A stretch of DNA of 64,000 nt from Mariniphaga sp. (GCA_019429205.1 JAHYIT010000001.1:1-64000), one strand, 5' to 3'. Shown: positions 1-10,310, counted from the first letter of the stretch. The notes: generated by a model from the sequence alone, not told the origin. Program-made: numbers and translations.

Positions 1-612
1 GAACCCTTCTTTTTTTCGCAGGCCGAAAGTAAAAACGATAAAAATATTTATGCTGAAATCATGAAGTATTTTGTGATTTTCGGATTGTTGATTTTTCTGG
101 GAATGATGCTTTATATTGATGTAATAAAACTGATAATTCCTTTAGAATATGCAGAAGGGTTTTCCATTGTACCGGTTATTATGCTGGCCAACCTGTTTTT
201 CGGCATTTATTTTACACTTTCGTTGTGGTACAAACTTACCGATATGACACGTTACGGAGCCTATATTTCCATTATGGGAGCTGTTATTACCATCACACTT
301 AATTTTATTCTGATTCCGCAATTTGGATACAAAGGTTCGGCTGTAGCACTTTTAATCGCCTTTTTTATCATGATGGTGGTTTCCTATTTTTTTGGTCAGA
401 AATATTATCCTGTTCCATACAATCTAAAACGAATTGGCACCTATTTTTTGGTTGCTGTTGTTATTTATATTTTATCACTCATTTCGTCCTCCCAACCGGC
501 TATCATTAAATTTCCTGTGAACACATTCTTATTATTTGGTTTTATTTTCGCTGTTTATAAACTGGAAAAAAGTCAGTTAAAGCGATTATTTAAACGAAAA
601 ATGACAAAATAA
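1..612 (+). CDS. Polysaccharide biosynthesis/flippase-like membrane protein, C-terminal part (5' truncated by window edge)
   Basis: Reading frame is open from base 1 (EPFFFSQAESKNDKNIYAEIMKYF...), multi-TM hydrophobic protein resembling the Wzx/MATE-like flippase C-terminus. Confidence 0.7.
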   Translation, partial: EPFFFSQAESKNDKNIYAEIMKYFVIFGLLIFLGMMLYIDVIKLIIPLEYAEGFSIVPVIMLANLFFGIYFTLSLWYKLTDMTRYGAYISIMGAVITITLNFILIPQFGYKGSAVALLIAFFIMMVVSYFFGQKYYPVPYNLKRIGTYFLVAVVIYILSLISSSQPAIIKFPVNTFLLFGFIFAVYKLEKSQLKRLFKRKMTK

Positions 613-635
613 ATGAATTAAATATCAAAAAGTAT

Positions 636-643
636 TAATTTTG
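636..643 (+). promoter_or_regulatory. Bacteroidota -7 box (TAATTTTG) just upstream of rpiB
   Basis: Matches TAnnTTTG; ends 5 nt before the ATG at 649. Confidence 0.45.
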
Positions 644-648
644 CCCGA

Positions 649-1098
649 ATGAAAATATTTAAAGGAAAAACTATTGCAATAGCCAGCGATCATGCCGGTT
701 TCGATAAAAAGCAAGTCATTATTCATTTTTTCGAAGAGAATGGAATTTTTTATAAAGATTTTGGCTGTTTTTCAAATGAAAGTTGCGATTACCCCGATTA
801 TGCCCATCTTATTGCCGATGCCATTGATAAAGGCGAGTACGACACTGGTATCACCTTTTGCGGAAGCGGGCAGGGAATCAGCATAACTGCCAATAAACAT
901 CAGAATGTACGTTCAGGATTATGCTGGAACCCTGAAATTGGAGCTTTGGCGAAACAGCATAACAACGCAAATATTTGTGCCATTCCTTCAAGATTTGTAA
1001 CCGACGAAGAAGCCGTTGCAATTGTAGAAGCCTATTTAAATGCCGAATTTGAAGGAGGACGACATGCCAGAAGGATAGCCAAAATACCGTTGAAATAA
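649..1098 (+). CDS. rpiB: Ribose-5-phosphate isomerase B
   Basis: IAIASDHAGFDKK, GSGQGISITANKHQNVRSGLCWN motifs of the RpiB/LacA/LacB family. Confidence 0.93.
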   Translation: MKIFKGKTIAIASDHAGFDKKQVIIHFFEENGIFYKDFGCFSNESCDYPDYAHLIADAIDKGEYDTGITFCGSGQGISITANKHQNVRSGLCWNPEIGALAKQHNNANICAIPSRFVTDEEAVAIVEAYLNAEFEGGRHARRIAKIPLK

Positions 1099-1127
1099 TT
1101 AGGTTTATATATTTAAAATTTACTGAT

Positions 1128-1571
1128 ATGCTTTCCAATACTTGTAAATATGCTCTGAGAGCTCTTATCTATCTGGCGAAATTTTCCAAAGACAACAAAA
1201 TGATTGGAATCAAGAAAATTTCGGAAGACCTGAAATTGTCGTCGCCTTTTTTGGGTAAAATTTTGCAAAACCTTGTAAAACAAAAATTGCTGGTTTCAAC
1301 CAAAGGACCAAATGGTGGTTTTGCCCTGGCAAAAACTCCGAACGAAATCACCTTAATGGATATAGTGATCAAAGTGGATGGTGAAGAATTTTTTACCAAT
1401 TGTTTGATTGGGCTTGAATCGTGTAAATCGCATGATTTGTCGAAACCTTATTGTCCGGTGCATTACCAGTATGAAGCGCTTCGGCAGGAAATTGCAAAAT
1501 TTTACAAGGAAACTTCGCTGAAAGTTATCAGCAAAGACATTGAAAAGTACGAGGACCTGATGAAGCTTTAG
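1128..1571 (+). CDS. Rrf2 family transcriptional regulator
   Basis: MLSNTCKYALRALIYLA...ISEDLKLSSPFLGKILQNLVKQKLLVSTKGPNGGFAL. Confidence 0.9.
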   Translation: MLSNTCKYALRALIYLAKFSKDNKMIGIKKISEDLKLSSPFLGKILQNLVKQKLLVSTKGPNGGFALAKTPNEITLMDIVIKVDGEEFFTNCLIGLESCKSHDLSKPYCPVHYQYEALRQEIAKFYKETSLKVISKDIEKYEDLMKL

Positions 1572-1588
1572 ACTGGTTCTTTGGAAGT

Positions 1589-1966
1589 TTAAGCGTATTT
1601 TTCCCACTTTCGTCCCGAAATAAAAATAAGGAAGAAAATTGTTGCTGCTGCAATTCCGGCACTGTTGGCTATCAAATCATAAAAGTTGCTGCTTCTCGAA
1701 CTTGATACCACGTGCTGAATGCCCTCCAAAACTGCTGCAAGAAATAGGGCAACAGTCGGAGCATATAAATAATGGTTTAGTTTTAGCTTTTTGAAAGGCA
1801 CAAAAAGTAAAAGACAAAAAATAAAAAATAACCCGAAATGGACGAGTTTATCGAAATGCGGAATGTTCAAAAATGGAGTTTTGGGAAGACTGCTCGCAGG
1901 AATAAACAGTCCGTAACAAATTATTGCTAACCAGATTAAGGGTTTAAAAAATATTTTAAATATCAT
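1589..1966 (-). CDS. VanZ family protein
   Basis: IPHFDKLVHFGLFFIFCLLL...EGIQHVVSSSRSSNFYDLIANSAG; start reset to the internal ATG (MIFKIFF) because the supplied ORF runs into antisense of hemW. Confidence 0.75.
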   Translation of the reverse strand: MIFKIFFKPLIWLAIICYGLFIPASSLPKTPFLNIPHFDKLVHFGLFFIFCLLLFVPFKKLKLNHYLYAPTVALFLAAVLEGIQHVVSSSRSSNFYDLIANSAGIAAATIFFLIFISGRKWEKYA

Positions 1967-2002
1967 CCATTCTATTTTAAACGGTGCAAAATAACAAAAT
2001 CT

Positions 2003-3130
2003 ATGGCAGGAATTTATATTCATATCCCTTTTTGCCGGCAAAAATGTTACTATTGCGACTTTTATAAAACCGTAAATACCACACAAACAGATAATTTTCT
2101 TTCTTCTTTAAAAAAGGAGGCCGCACTTCGAAAAGATTATATTTCCGAAGAAAAAATTAAAACCATTTATTTCGGTGGTGGAACTCCTTCTGTTTTAAAT
2201 GAAAATCAACTTTTTTTTATTTTTAATTTTTTGAGCGACTTTTTTTTAGTTGAACCCGAAGCCGAAATTACTTTCGAAGCCAATCCTGATGATTTAACAA
2301 AAGAATATCTTCAAATGCTTAAAAATGTGGGGATTAATCGTTTAAGTATAGGTATTCAATCATTTCAGGATGAGCATCTGAAAAAAATGAATCGCCGGCA
2401 CCAGGCAAAACAGGCCATTCAGTCCATAGAAAATGCTGCTTCGGCTGGCTTTTCAAACCTCAGTGCCGACCTCATTTACGGATTGCCGGGTTTAACCCTT
2501 CAGGAATGGAAAAGTAGTCTGCAACAAATGTTCAGGCTTCCGGTGGTTCACCTTTCTGCTTACCATTTAACATACCACCAGGGCACGCCGTTTTATACCT
2601 GGCTAAAAAAAGGAACTTTAAAAGAACTATCTGAAAATGATAGCATTAAACAGTTTAATCTGTTAATTGACGAAGCTGAAAAAGCAGGTTTTGAACAGTA
2701 TGAAATTTCAAATTTTGCCCGCAATGGATTGTATTCCAAACACAATTCAGCTTATTGGACGGGTGAAAAATACCTTGGGTTAGGCCCCTCCGCTCATTCG
2801 TTTAACGGAGATTCACGCCGCTGGAACGTGGCACATGTTGATGGATACATTCTCGGAAGTGAAAATAATTCTTCGGGGTTTGAAGAAGAACAACTTTCAG
2901 AAAAAGATAAGTTTAACGAATACATTTTAACCCGGATACGGACGAAATGGGGAATTTCTGTTTATGAAATTGAGAAGTGGTTTGGGTTGAAAATTGCCGG
3001 ACAGGTTGAAAAAGAAGCGGAAAAATATTTGCTTAGCGGAAAAATGAAAGAAACAAATGGCATTTTCACACTCACCAGAAAAGGCCTGTTTGTTTCAGAC
3101 GACCTGATGACAGATTTTATGATTATCTGA
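2003..3130 (+). CDS. hemW: Radical SAM family heme chaperone HemW
   Basis: AGIYIHIPFCRQKCYYCDFYK radical SAM motif and FGGGTPS, HemW-like throughout. Confidence 0.93.
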   Translation: MAGIYIHIPFCRQKCYYCDFYKTVNTTQTDNFLSSLKKEAALRKDYISEEKIKTIYFGGGTPSVLNENQLFFIFNFLSDFFLVEPEAEITFEANPDDLTKEYLQMLKNVGINRLSIGIQSFQDEHLKKMNRRHQAKQAIQSIENAASAGFSNLSADLIYGLPGLTLQEWKSSLQQMFRLPVVHLSAYHLTYHQGTPFYTWLKKGTLKELSENDSIKQFNLLIDEAEKAGFEQYEISNFARNGLYSKHNSAYWTGEKYLGLGPSAHSFNGDSRRWNVAHVDGYILGSENNSSGFEEEQLSEKDKFNEYILTRIRTKWGISVYEIEKWFGLKIAGQVEKEAEKYLLSGKMKETNGIFTLTRKGLFVSDDLMTDFMII

Positions 3131-3238
3131 TTGTTAACCAAATAATTGAATCACACCATTAATTTTATAAATATTGTTAATGCCAACGAGGTCTGTTTTA
3201 AAAATTCTATCTTAGCGGGTCTTTTAAAAAGCTGATGG

Positions 3239-3673
3239 ATGTTTGTTAAAATAGTAAATGAATCGAACAATCCTCTACCGGAATACAGCACAGAACTTTC
3301 GGCAGGAATGGATTTGCGTGCATATCTGAATGAGCCGGTGGTTTTAAAACCGCTCGAGCGGAAATTAATTTCCACTGGTTTATATATTGAGTTGCCAAAA
3401 GGTTACGAGGCTCAAATCAGGCCACGAAGCGGGCTGGCTATTAAAAAAGGAATTACAGTGTTAAACACTCCGGGAACCATTGATGCTGATTATCGGGGCG
3501 AAATAAGGGTGATTCTTGTAAATCTTTCCAACGAGGATTTTGTTATTGAAAATGGCGAACGAATTTGCCAAATGGTCATTGCATCGCACGAGACTGTGGA
3601 ATGGAATTTGGTAGAAGTGTTGAACGAAACACAAAGAGGAGCAGGCGGTTTTGGTCACACCGGAAAAAATTAA
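3239..3673 (+). CDS. dut: dUTP diphosphatase
   Basis: [49 protein letters not shown] motifs. Confidence 0.95.
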   Translation: MFVKIVNESNNPLPEYSTELSAGMDLRAYLNEPVVLKPLERKLISTGLYIELPKGYEAQIRPRSGLAIKKGITVLNTPGTIDADYRGEIRVILVNLSNEDFVIENGERICQMVIASHETVEWNLVEVLNETQRGAGGFGHTGKN

Positions 3674-3763
3674 TAACAACCGGAAAAAATTCCATAGAAA
3701 GTATTTCGTTTAATTTCCGGGGGAATGAATGAAATACCAAAATAGTTTCTTATGAAAATTTAA

Positions 3764-5551
3764 TTGAAAAACATGAATAAAACAATGATAAAATGGATGC
3801 TGATGTTCCTGCTGTCAGGTTATATATTTGCCTGTTCAGGAACAAAAGGCATTACGCAGAATAGTATTGAAAATACCGAAAATCAGGAAGTTGAATTAAA
3901 CGAGAAGGAACTTCCGTTAGAAGAGCAGAAACAAATGCAATTTGATTACATGTTTGTGGAAGCTCTAAAGGAGAAAAGCCTGGGCAATCCGCAACAAGCT
4001 ATTCAGCTTTTATCGGGGTGCCTCGAAATAAATCCAAATTCTTCGGCAGCCATGTACGAACTGGCAACCATTCATGCAGAAAATAACGATTTTACAAGTG
4101 CTTCCCTGCTTTTGGAAAAAGCCATTCAACTCAATCCCGACAATAAATGGTACAGTTTGTTGCTGGCCCAGATTTATCAGCAAACCCAGCGATTTAATAA
4201 CGCTGCAGAAATATATGACAAGCTTTTACAGCAGGAACCTGAAAACCTTGAATTTTTGTATATGAAAGCTGCGTTGCTTTCCAATGCCAATAAAATTCAG
4301 GAGGCTATTAATGCCTACAACACGCTGGAAGAGAAAGTGGGTGTGAATGAGCAGATTTCTGTGTCAAAACAACAATTGTATGTTGAAAATAACGAGGTGG
4401 AAAAAGCCTTTTGGGAAATTGAAAAATTGATAGAAAGTAACCCTGACGATCCGAAATATTACGGGTTGATGGCCGATCTTTTTCAAAGCCAGGGCGATTC
4501 TATTAATGCCCTGAAATATTACCGTAAAATTCAGGAAATAGATCCTGAAAACGGTTTTGTGCACTTTTCTCTGGCCAATTATTACCTGCAAAACGGAGAA
4601 ATGGAAAAATCGTTTGAAGAAACGAAAATGGGATTTCTAAGTCAGGACGTTGATTTGCAAACCAAACTTCAGCTTTATATGATGTTAACTGGTAACCCGG
4701 CTCAGTCTGGCATTCAGCCTGAACAGGAAAATGAGTTGATTGATATTTTGCTGGAATCTCACCCCAACGAGCATATTGTTTATACAGTAAGGGCCGAAAG
4801 CCTTTTAAAAAGCAGAAAACTGGAAGAAGCACGCACCGAACTTTTAAAAGCCCTCGATATTGAAAAAAACGATTATATCCTTTGGGAGCGTGTGTTGTTT
4901 ATAGACAATGATTTGCAGGACTGGCAGGGTTTGTACAAACACAGTACTCAAGCAATGGACTTATTTCCCAATCAGCCACAGATTTATTTTCTGAACGCTG
5001 TAGCCTGCATTCAACTCGAAAAATACGACGAAACTGTAACCGTTTCAGACGAAGGACTCATGTACGTTTTAGGCAACAAACGGATGGAAGGTCAGTTTCT
5101 GATGTTGAAAGGCGAAGCGCTTTATAAAACTGGCAAAAGGAAAGAAGCTTTTGCATTGTTCGACAAATCAATTGACCTTGACCCAGATAATCACATCGCC
5201 CTGAATAATTACGCTTACTACTTGTCGCTTGCAGGAGAAAACCTGAATAAAGCAGAACAAATGAGCGGTAAAGTAATTGAACGTTTTCCTGATAATGCAA
5301 CCTATCTCGATACTTATGCCTGGGTGCTGTTTAAAAAAGGAGAATACAAACTGGCCAGGTTTTATATGGAATCGGCCCTTAAATATGGAGGAGAGAACAA
5401 TGGAACTCTTCTGGAACATTATGGCGACATTCTTTTTAAACTTCAACGGACTGAAGAGGCAATAAAATACTGGCAAAAAGCCAAAGATTTGGGTGAGGTT
5501 TCAGAACTTCTGAATAGAAAAATAAATGAACGCAATTATTTCGATGAATAG
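3764..5551 (+). CDS. Tetratricopeptide repeat lipoprotein
   Basis: Lipobox (SGYIFACSG) and many TPR units. Confidence 0.85.
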   Translation: MKNMNKTMIKWMLMFLLSGYIFACSGTKGITQNSIENTENQEVELNEKELPLEEQKQMQFDYMFVEALKEKSLGNPQQAIQLLSGCLEINPNSSAAMYELATIHAENNDFTSASLLLEKAIQLNPDNKWYSLLLAQIYQQTQRFNNAAEIYDKLLQQEPENLEFLYMKAALLSNANKIQEAINAYNTLEEKVGVNEQISVSKQQLYVENNEVEKAFWEIEKLIESNPDDPKYYGLMADLFQSQGDSINALKYYRKIQEIDPENGFVHFSLANYYLQNGEMEKSFEETKMGFLSQDVDLQTKLQLYMMLTGNPAQSGIQPEQENELIDILLESHPNEHIVYTVRAESLLKSRKLEEARTELLKALDIEKNDYILWERVLFIDNDLQDWQGLYKHSTQAMDLFPNQPQIYFLNAVACIQLEKYDETVTVSDEGLMYVLGNKRMEGQFLMLKGEALYKTGKRKEAFALFDKSIDLDPDNHIALNNYAYYLSLAGENLNKAEQMSGKVIERFPDNATYLDTYAWVLFKKGEYKLARFYMESALKYGGENNGTLLEHYGDILFKLQRTEEAIKYWQKAKDLGEVSELLNRKINERNYFDE

Positions 5552-6442
5552 ATGAAGAAGTTATTCCTGAATAAAAACAGCAGGATTTTTATTGTGCTTT
5601 TTATACTGGTGGTGGCGTTTTCTTCATGCCGCACCTCCCGCGATTTTGCCACCGAACGAATAAGGCCAATGGCGCCGGAAAAACTGCTGGAACAAGTGGA
5701 ACAGAATGCATTTGATTATTCTGATTTAACCATTCGCCGAATCAACGTCCAGTTTTCAAACAGCAATTCAAAAACCAGCTTCAGGGCAAATCTGAAAGCC
5801 CGGAAAGACGATAAAATTCTGGCATCTATCAGTAAAATTAATATTCCGGTTGGCCGGATACTTCTTACTCCCAACAATTTAACTTACGTCAATTACATCG
5901 ATAAAAGCTATTTTGAAGGCGATTATTCATTTTTAAGCAGTTTGCTGAATTTCAACCTTTCCTTTGAAACTATTCAGGCGATTATTTCAAATAAGGCTGT
6001 TTTTTCTTATTCAAAAAACAACCATACAAATTTTAATTCTTTTGTTGAAAATGGAAAATATGTTTTGCAAACGGCAAACAATACTGAAAATATTAAAACC
6101 GGTGGATTAAAGAGTTTTTTTCCCGGACGCGGACTGCAGACTTCCAGTGCTGACAAAACATTTGAAAACAATATTGTTAGAACCATGTATTTTAATCCTC
6201 GGAATTTTACCCTTGAGAAGTTAATTTTTGATGATTCAAAGAATGGATGGAATATGGAGGTGAATTTCAGCGATTTTGAACGTGTTGAAAAAAAGGATTA
6301 CCCGGGTTCAATCGACTTGAAAATAGTATCACCCGACGAAACAACAGAGCTGAAAATAAAACTGAACGGATTTTCAACTGAAAACATAGATTCAATTGAT
6401 ATAAATATTCCCGACAGTTATCAACAAATCAGGGCACGTTAG
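5552..6442 (+). CDS. DUF4292 domain-containing protein
   Basis: Lipobox FSSCRTS; position between TPR protein and EnvC-like peptidase typical of Bacteroidota; sequence resembles the DUF4292 family. Confidence 0.75.
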   Translation: MKKLFLNKNSRIFIVLFILVVAFSSCRTSRDFATERIRPMAPEKLLEQVEQNAFDYSDLTIRRINVQFSNSNSKTSFRANLKARKDDKILASISKINIPVGRILLTPNNLTYVNYIDKSYFEGDYSFLSSLLNFNLSFETIQAIISNKAVFSYSKNNHTNFNSFVENGKYVLQTANNTENIKTGGLKSFFPGRGLQTSSADKTFENNIVRTMYFNPRNFTLEKLIFDDSKNGWNMEVNFSDFERVEKKDYPGSIDLKIVSPDETTELKIKLNGFSTENIDSIDINIPDSYQQIRAR

Positions 6443-6478
6443 CAATTACATCATAAAAATCCGGAAATCCATCAGGAT

Positions 6479-7669
6479 ATGAGGACACTGGCACTTGCTT
6501 GCATATTTTTAATCTTTCAGGTTTCTGCACAGGCGCAGGCCCTTACCGACTTGCAGCTGCAAAAAGAAAATGCTGCAAAAGAAATTGAATTGACTTCCCG
6601 TTTGTTAAATCAGGTGCAGCAAAAAGAAAGGTCTTCGCTAAACACTCTGCAACTATTAAATAACAACATCAAACAACGCAATACCATAATTTCGAACCTG
6701 AACGCTGAAATAAAATTATATCAGGAATTTACTCAGAACAATATCCTGGTTGTTGAAATGCTTTCAGAAGATCTTGAAAAAATGAAAGCCGAGTATGCAC
6801 AGCTTATCAGGTTGGCTTATTTGAGTAAAAATGCAGGCAACCAGTTGTTATTTCTGCTTTCGGCCGGGAATTTTAACCAGGCCTACCGGCGGTTGCTTTA
6901 CATGAGAAGATATACTCAGTTCAGGAACAACCAGGCTGCTACCATGAAAACTTTACAGCATTTGCTGAATGAAAAAGCCGAAAACCTTGAAAAGTTGAAA
7001 GCTACCCGCGAACAACTGCTTGCTGAAACACAAAATGAAACACAAAAATTGGCTCAGGAAAAAAATCAGCAAAACCAGGAAATCCAGAAATTAAAAAAAC
7101 AGCAACAGGATTTAAAGCAAAAACTGCAGCAACAACGCCGTATTGAACAGCAATTGGAGCGCGAAATTCAGCAAATAATTGAAGAAGAAGCCCGCAAAAA
7201 CCGCGAGGCCGGTGAACCGGCTTATGCACTTACTCCTGAACAATTGCTGGTGGGCGAAAATTTTGAACAAAACAAACAACGGCTTCCCTGGCCGGTTGAA
7301 CGAGGCGTGATAACCGAACGGTTTGGTATTCACCGCCACCCGGTATTGGAAAATGTTCAGGTTAGAAACAATGGTATAAATATTTCCACCGAACCTGGTT
7401 CAAAAGTGCGTGCGGTTTTTAATGGCGAAGTGTCGCGTGTTTTTGGTATCTCCGGTGGAAATTCAGCCATAATTATCAGGCACGGAAACTTCCTGACCGT
7501 TTACTCCAACCTGCAGGAGGTAACGGTAAAAAAAGGCGATAAAGTTTCGGCCCGGCAAAACATTGGTACGGTTTACACCGATTTCGAAGACGGAAATAAA
7601 TCGATTCTGAAATTTCAGATTTGGCGTGAAAACCAAAAGTTGAATCCCGAGGAGTGGATAGGCAGATAA
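6479..7669 (+). CDS. Murein hydrolase activator EnvC family / M23-type peptidase
   Basis: Signal peptide, long coiled coil, C-terminal LytM-like domain (RFGIHRHPVLENVQVRNNGINISTEPGSKVRAVFNGEVSRV). Confidence 0.88.
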   Translation: MRTLALACIFLIFQVSAQAQALTDLQLQKENAAKEIELTSRLLNQVQQKERSSLNTLQLLNNNIKQRNTIISNLNAEIKLYQEFTQNNILVVEMLSEDLEKMKAEYAQLIRLAYLSKNAGNQLLFLLSAGNFNQAYRRLLYMRRYTQFRNNQAATMKTLQHLLNEKAENLEKLKATREQLLAETQNETQKLAQEKNQQNQEIQKLKKQQQDLKQKLQQQRRIEQQLEREIQQIIEEEARKNREAGEPAYALTPEQLLVGENFEQNKQRLPWPVERGVITERFGIHRHPVLENVQVRNNGINISTEPGSKVRAVFNGEVSRVFGISGGNSAIIIRHGNFLTVYSNLQEVTVKKGDKVSARQNIGTVYTDFEDGNKSILKFQIWRENQKLNPEEWIGR

Positions 7670-7796
7670 ATTTTACTTTTTCACGAACTTCCTTTGTAAA
7701 CGGCTTCCCAAGACCTTTTCTCCTTTGGTTATACCAAATGGCAGCCTCTTGGATATCTTTTTTAGCCAAAGGCAATATTTTTGGTTTATACATCAA
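7667..7796 (-). pseudogene. RelE/ParE-type toxin, 5' remnant only (about 43 aa)
   Basis: MMYKPKILPLAKKDIQEAAIWYNQRRKGLGKPFTKEVREKVKF is ParE-like; the frame then runs into antisense of the envC-like gene at its stop codon. Confidence 0.7.
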
Positions 7797-8023
7797 AGTT
7801 TATTTTCAATATCGTCCATGGCAGAATCAAAATCCAAAGCAGAGTCAGGGTTTTTATGATAATGTTCAAGACGTTCTTTTACCAAATTCAAATGCCACGA
7901 AGGAATTTCCATTTCTTCTTCTTCAATCCCTTTGTATTTGTTTTTTAACTCATTCCATTCATTTATAGGAATGAATACACCTGTTGTTTGACCCTTGCTA
8001 TCTGAGATGTATTGTAAGTTCAT
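7793..8023 (-). CDS. Antitoxin-like protein partnered with the ParE-like remnant
   Basis: 76-aa ORF, 4-nt overlap with the downstream toxin start (7793-7796), typical TA arrangement. Confidence 0.65.
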   Translation of the reverse strand: MNLQYISDSKGQTTGVFIPINEWNELKNKYKGIEEEEMEIPSWHLNLVKERLEHYHKNPDSALDFDSAMDDIENKL

Positions 8024-8108
8024 GATATTTGAATTTTGAATAAACTATCATACAAATTTACGGAAATATAAATCAGTTAAAATATTTATGAGTAACAAGT
8101 TCTGTTTT

Positions 8109-8891
8109 TTACTTCGAAACCACATAATAAACCGCAGTGGTAAAAAAGTTGCGAACCCACGGAATAGTGGAAATTAATTTGGATTGCCGGCGAGGTTTTA
8201 ATCCGAATTTGGTTTCGTAATTCGGGTTGATAAAAAAGAAGGTACGTTTTTCGATGGTGTAGTTTTCCTTTTTCAGTATCCGTTCGAATCGATCGATTGA
8301 AATTCCGGTTTTCTTTATCTCCATCAGGCCTGCCACACGCGCTTCATTTTTTTCGAAAGCTGATAGAATCCAGCGGTACATACCGCCGGGAAGCAAATGA
8401 AAATAGGGTAATTTTGACAAAAAATTGCTGCTGCAAATTTGCTGGTGCCCGCCAAACGGATTTTGCCATGGCGGAAAACCCAGGAAAAACTTACCGTCAG
8501 GTTTCAGGAATTTTTTAACGTAACCCATAAACTTTTCCTGGTTGGGAATGTGCTCAATCACATCGCGCATTAAAATGAGATCAAACATTTTTCCCTTTAA
8601 ATCTGCTTTGTATATGTCTTCACAAACCAGCTTTAGGTTTTCTTTTTTCGGATGTTTTGCAAAAAATTCACTGGCCAGTTCAATCCGTCCGCACGAAATG
8701 TCAATACCGGTAACTTTGCAGCCCAAATCCAGAAATGGTTTCAGATTTCCGGCTTCGGCACAGCCAATTTCCAGAACTTCGGTTTTTGGCCCTGTTTTTA
8801 ATATATCTTCCAGGTAAGGAATAACGTGTTTTTGGGTGGTACGTGCCTGTTCGTTAAAGTACCTTTTTTTATCCTGATGGCGTTCCTGCAT
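8109..8891 (-). CDS. Class I SAM-dependent methyltransferase
   Basis: EVLEIGCAEAGNLKPFLDLGCKVTGIDIS...LILMRDVIEHIPNQEKFM. Confidence 0.88.
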   Translation of the reverse strand: MQERHQDKKRYFNEQARTTQKHVIPYLEDILKTGPKTEVLEIGCAEAGNLKPFLDLGCKVTGIDISCGRIELASEFFAKHPKKENLKLVCEDIYKADLKGKMFDLILMRDVIEHIPNQEKFMGYVKKFLKPDGKFFLGFPPWQNPFGGHQQICSSNFLSKLPYFHLLPGGMYRWILSAFEKNEARVAGLMEIKKTGISIDRFERILKKENYTIEKRTFFFINPNYETKFGLKPRRQSKLISTIPWVRNFFTTAVYYVVSK

Positions 8892-8896
8892 GGAGA

Positions 8897-9598
8897 TTAA
8901 ATATTGGCAACGCGTCGCAAACCGGGCGTATCCAGAAACTTAATTTTCCTGCCCTGCAACTCAATCAGTTTATCCTGCTTAAATTCAGAAAGCAACCTGA
9001 TGACTGATTCGGTTGCCGTTCCCACCATGTTGGCCAGTTCTTCACGAGTAAGTGAAATTTGCAGGGTATTCTGTTTGTCCAGTTCAAAGTTTTCCTTCAG
9101 CAGCAGTAAAACTTCTGCCAGCCGTTCACGCACGGTTTTCTGGGCTATGTCGGTAATATAATCATTTGCTTCGCGCAATTCATGGCAAACAATCTGCAAC
9201 ATGTGGTGCGAAAACTGCCAGTTGTTTTTAATCAGGTATAGCAGCGTTTGGTAAGGAATGTGGCACAACACCGCTTCATCAATAACTTTGGCGGTGGTGC
9301 AGGCCAGTTCCTGGCTCAGCAGCGAACGGTAAGCAATTATTTCGCCGCGTTTGGCAAACCTGATAATTTGTTCCTTTCCGTCAATTCCGGTTTTGAATAT
9401 TTTTACAATTCCGCGGGTAACACAGAAAAATCCGGTAAGCCTGCTGCCTTCGCGGTAAATTACTGTGCCTTTTTTGTAAAGCGAACAGGTTTTTTCGTAA
9501 TTCAGACGGTTAAACTCCTCCTCGTCCAGTTTTTTAAATAACTGAAATCCAATCAAATCGGTTTCTTCCTCAGTTGGCCTTTTAATAATGCTTCTCAT
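8897..9598 (-). CDS. Crp/Fnr family transcriptional regulator
   Basis: cNMP-like domain plus C-terminal HTH (SLTREELANMVGTATESVIRLLSEFKQDKLIELQG). Confidence 0.92.
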   Translation of the reverse strand: MRSIIKRPTEEETDLIGFQLFKKLDEEEFNRLNYEKTCSLYKKGTVIYREGSRLTGFFCVTRGIVKIFKTGIDGKEQIIRFAKRGEIIAYRSLLSQELACTTAKVIDEAVLCHIPYQTLLYLIKNNWQFSHHMLQIVCHELREANDYITDIAQKTVRERLAEVLLLLKENFELDKQNTLQISLTREELANMVGTATESVIRLLSEFKQDKLIELQGRKIKFLDTPGLRRVANI

Positions 9599-9725
9599 TT
9601 GCGCTAAGTGTTATAATTATTTGCATGTTTCTGCCCCATGCAGTGCCTGCCAGTTTGTTAAAGACCCTAAAGATACAATTTCACGGAATATTTGAAAAAC
9701 TATTTATATAGATAGTTGTATATCG

Positions 9726-9733
9726 TATATTTG
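9726..9733 (+). promoter_or_regulatory. -7 box TATATTTG upstream of OsmC-family gene
   Basis: Matches TAnnTTTG, 41 nt before the ATG. Confidence 0.4.
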
Positions 9734-9774
9734 CTATTCAAAATAGTTGAATTATAATTAAAAAGAATACTAAT

Positions 9775-10191
9775 ATGAAACATATTGTAGATTTAGCCTG
9801 GACCGATAAAGTTGCATTTGAAGCCGATATGGACGGGCACAGGGTTGTAGTTGATGCTACAAAAGAGTCTGGTGGAAACGATTTGGGACCCCGTCCCAAA
9901 AAATTAATGTTGACCGCCCTGGCAGGATGCACCGGAGTGGATGTAATTATGATTCTGAAAAAAATGAAAGTGGAACCCGAAGCATTTAATGTAATTGTGG
10001 AAGCGGATGTTACTGATGAGCACCCGAAACATTACAGCAAAATGAAAGTGATTTACCAGTTTAAAGGTAAAGATTTACCCAAAGAAAAGCTGGAAAAAGC
10101 GATAAAACTTTCTGAAGAAAAATATTGCGGGGTAACTGCCGTTTACAAAAAAGCTATGGATATGGAAAGCGAAATCAGGATAGTAGAATAA
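9775..10191 (+). CDS. OsmC family protein
   Basis: GPRPKKLMLTALAGCTGVDVIMILKKMK...EEKYCGVTAVYKKA. Confidence 0.92.
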   Translation: MKHIVDLAWTDKVAFEADMDGHRVVVDATKESGGNDLGPRPKKLMLTALAGCTGVDVIMILKKMKVEPEAFNVIVEADVTDEHPKHYSKMKVIYQFKGKDLPKEKLEKAIKLSEEKYCGVTAVYKKAMDMESEIRIVE

Positions 10192-10215
10192 TTGGAATAC
10201 ATTTTTAATTTTAGC

Positions 10216-10243
10216 AAAAGCAACTAAAACGTTGCTTTTTTTT
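10216..10243 (+). terminator. Rho-independent terminator
   Basis: AAAAGCAAC-TAAAAC-GTTGCTTTT followed by T-tract, 25 nt after the OsmC-family stop. Confidence 0.8.
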
Positions 10244-10310
10244 GTCCTTTGAACAAAATAAAGACTTTTTTGTCTTTATAATTGAAATTAAAAAACAAAA
10301 ATTAAAAATA

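Noticed and set aside
878-1138. 86-aa minus-strand ORF opposite rpiB
   Set aside because: Antisense of rpiB, no independent support.
7654-7968. 104-aa plus-strand ORF over the toxin/antitoxin locus
   Set aside because: Antisense to the TA remnant and antitoxin; no domain support.
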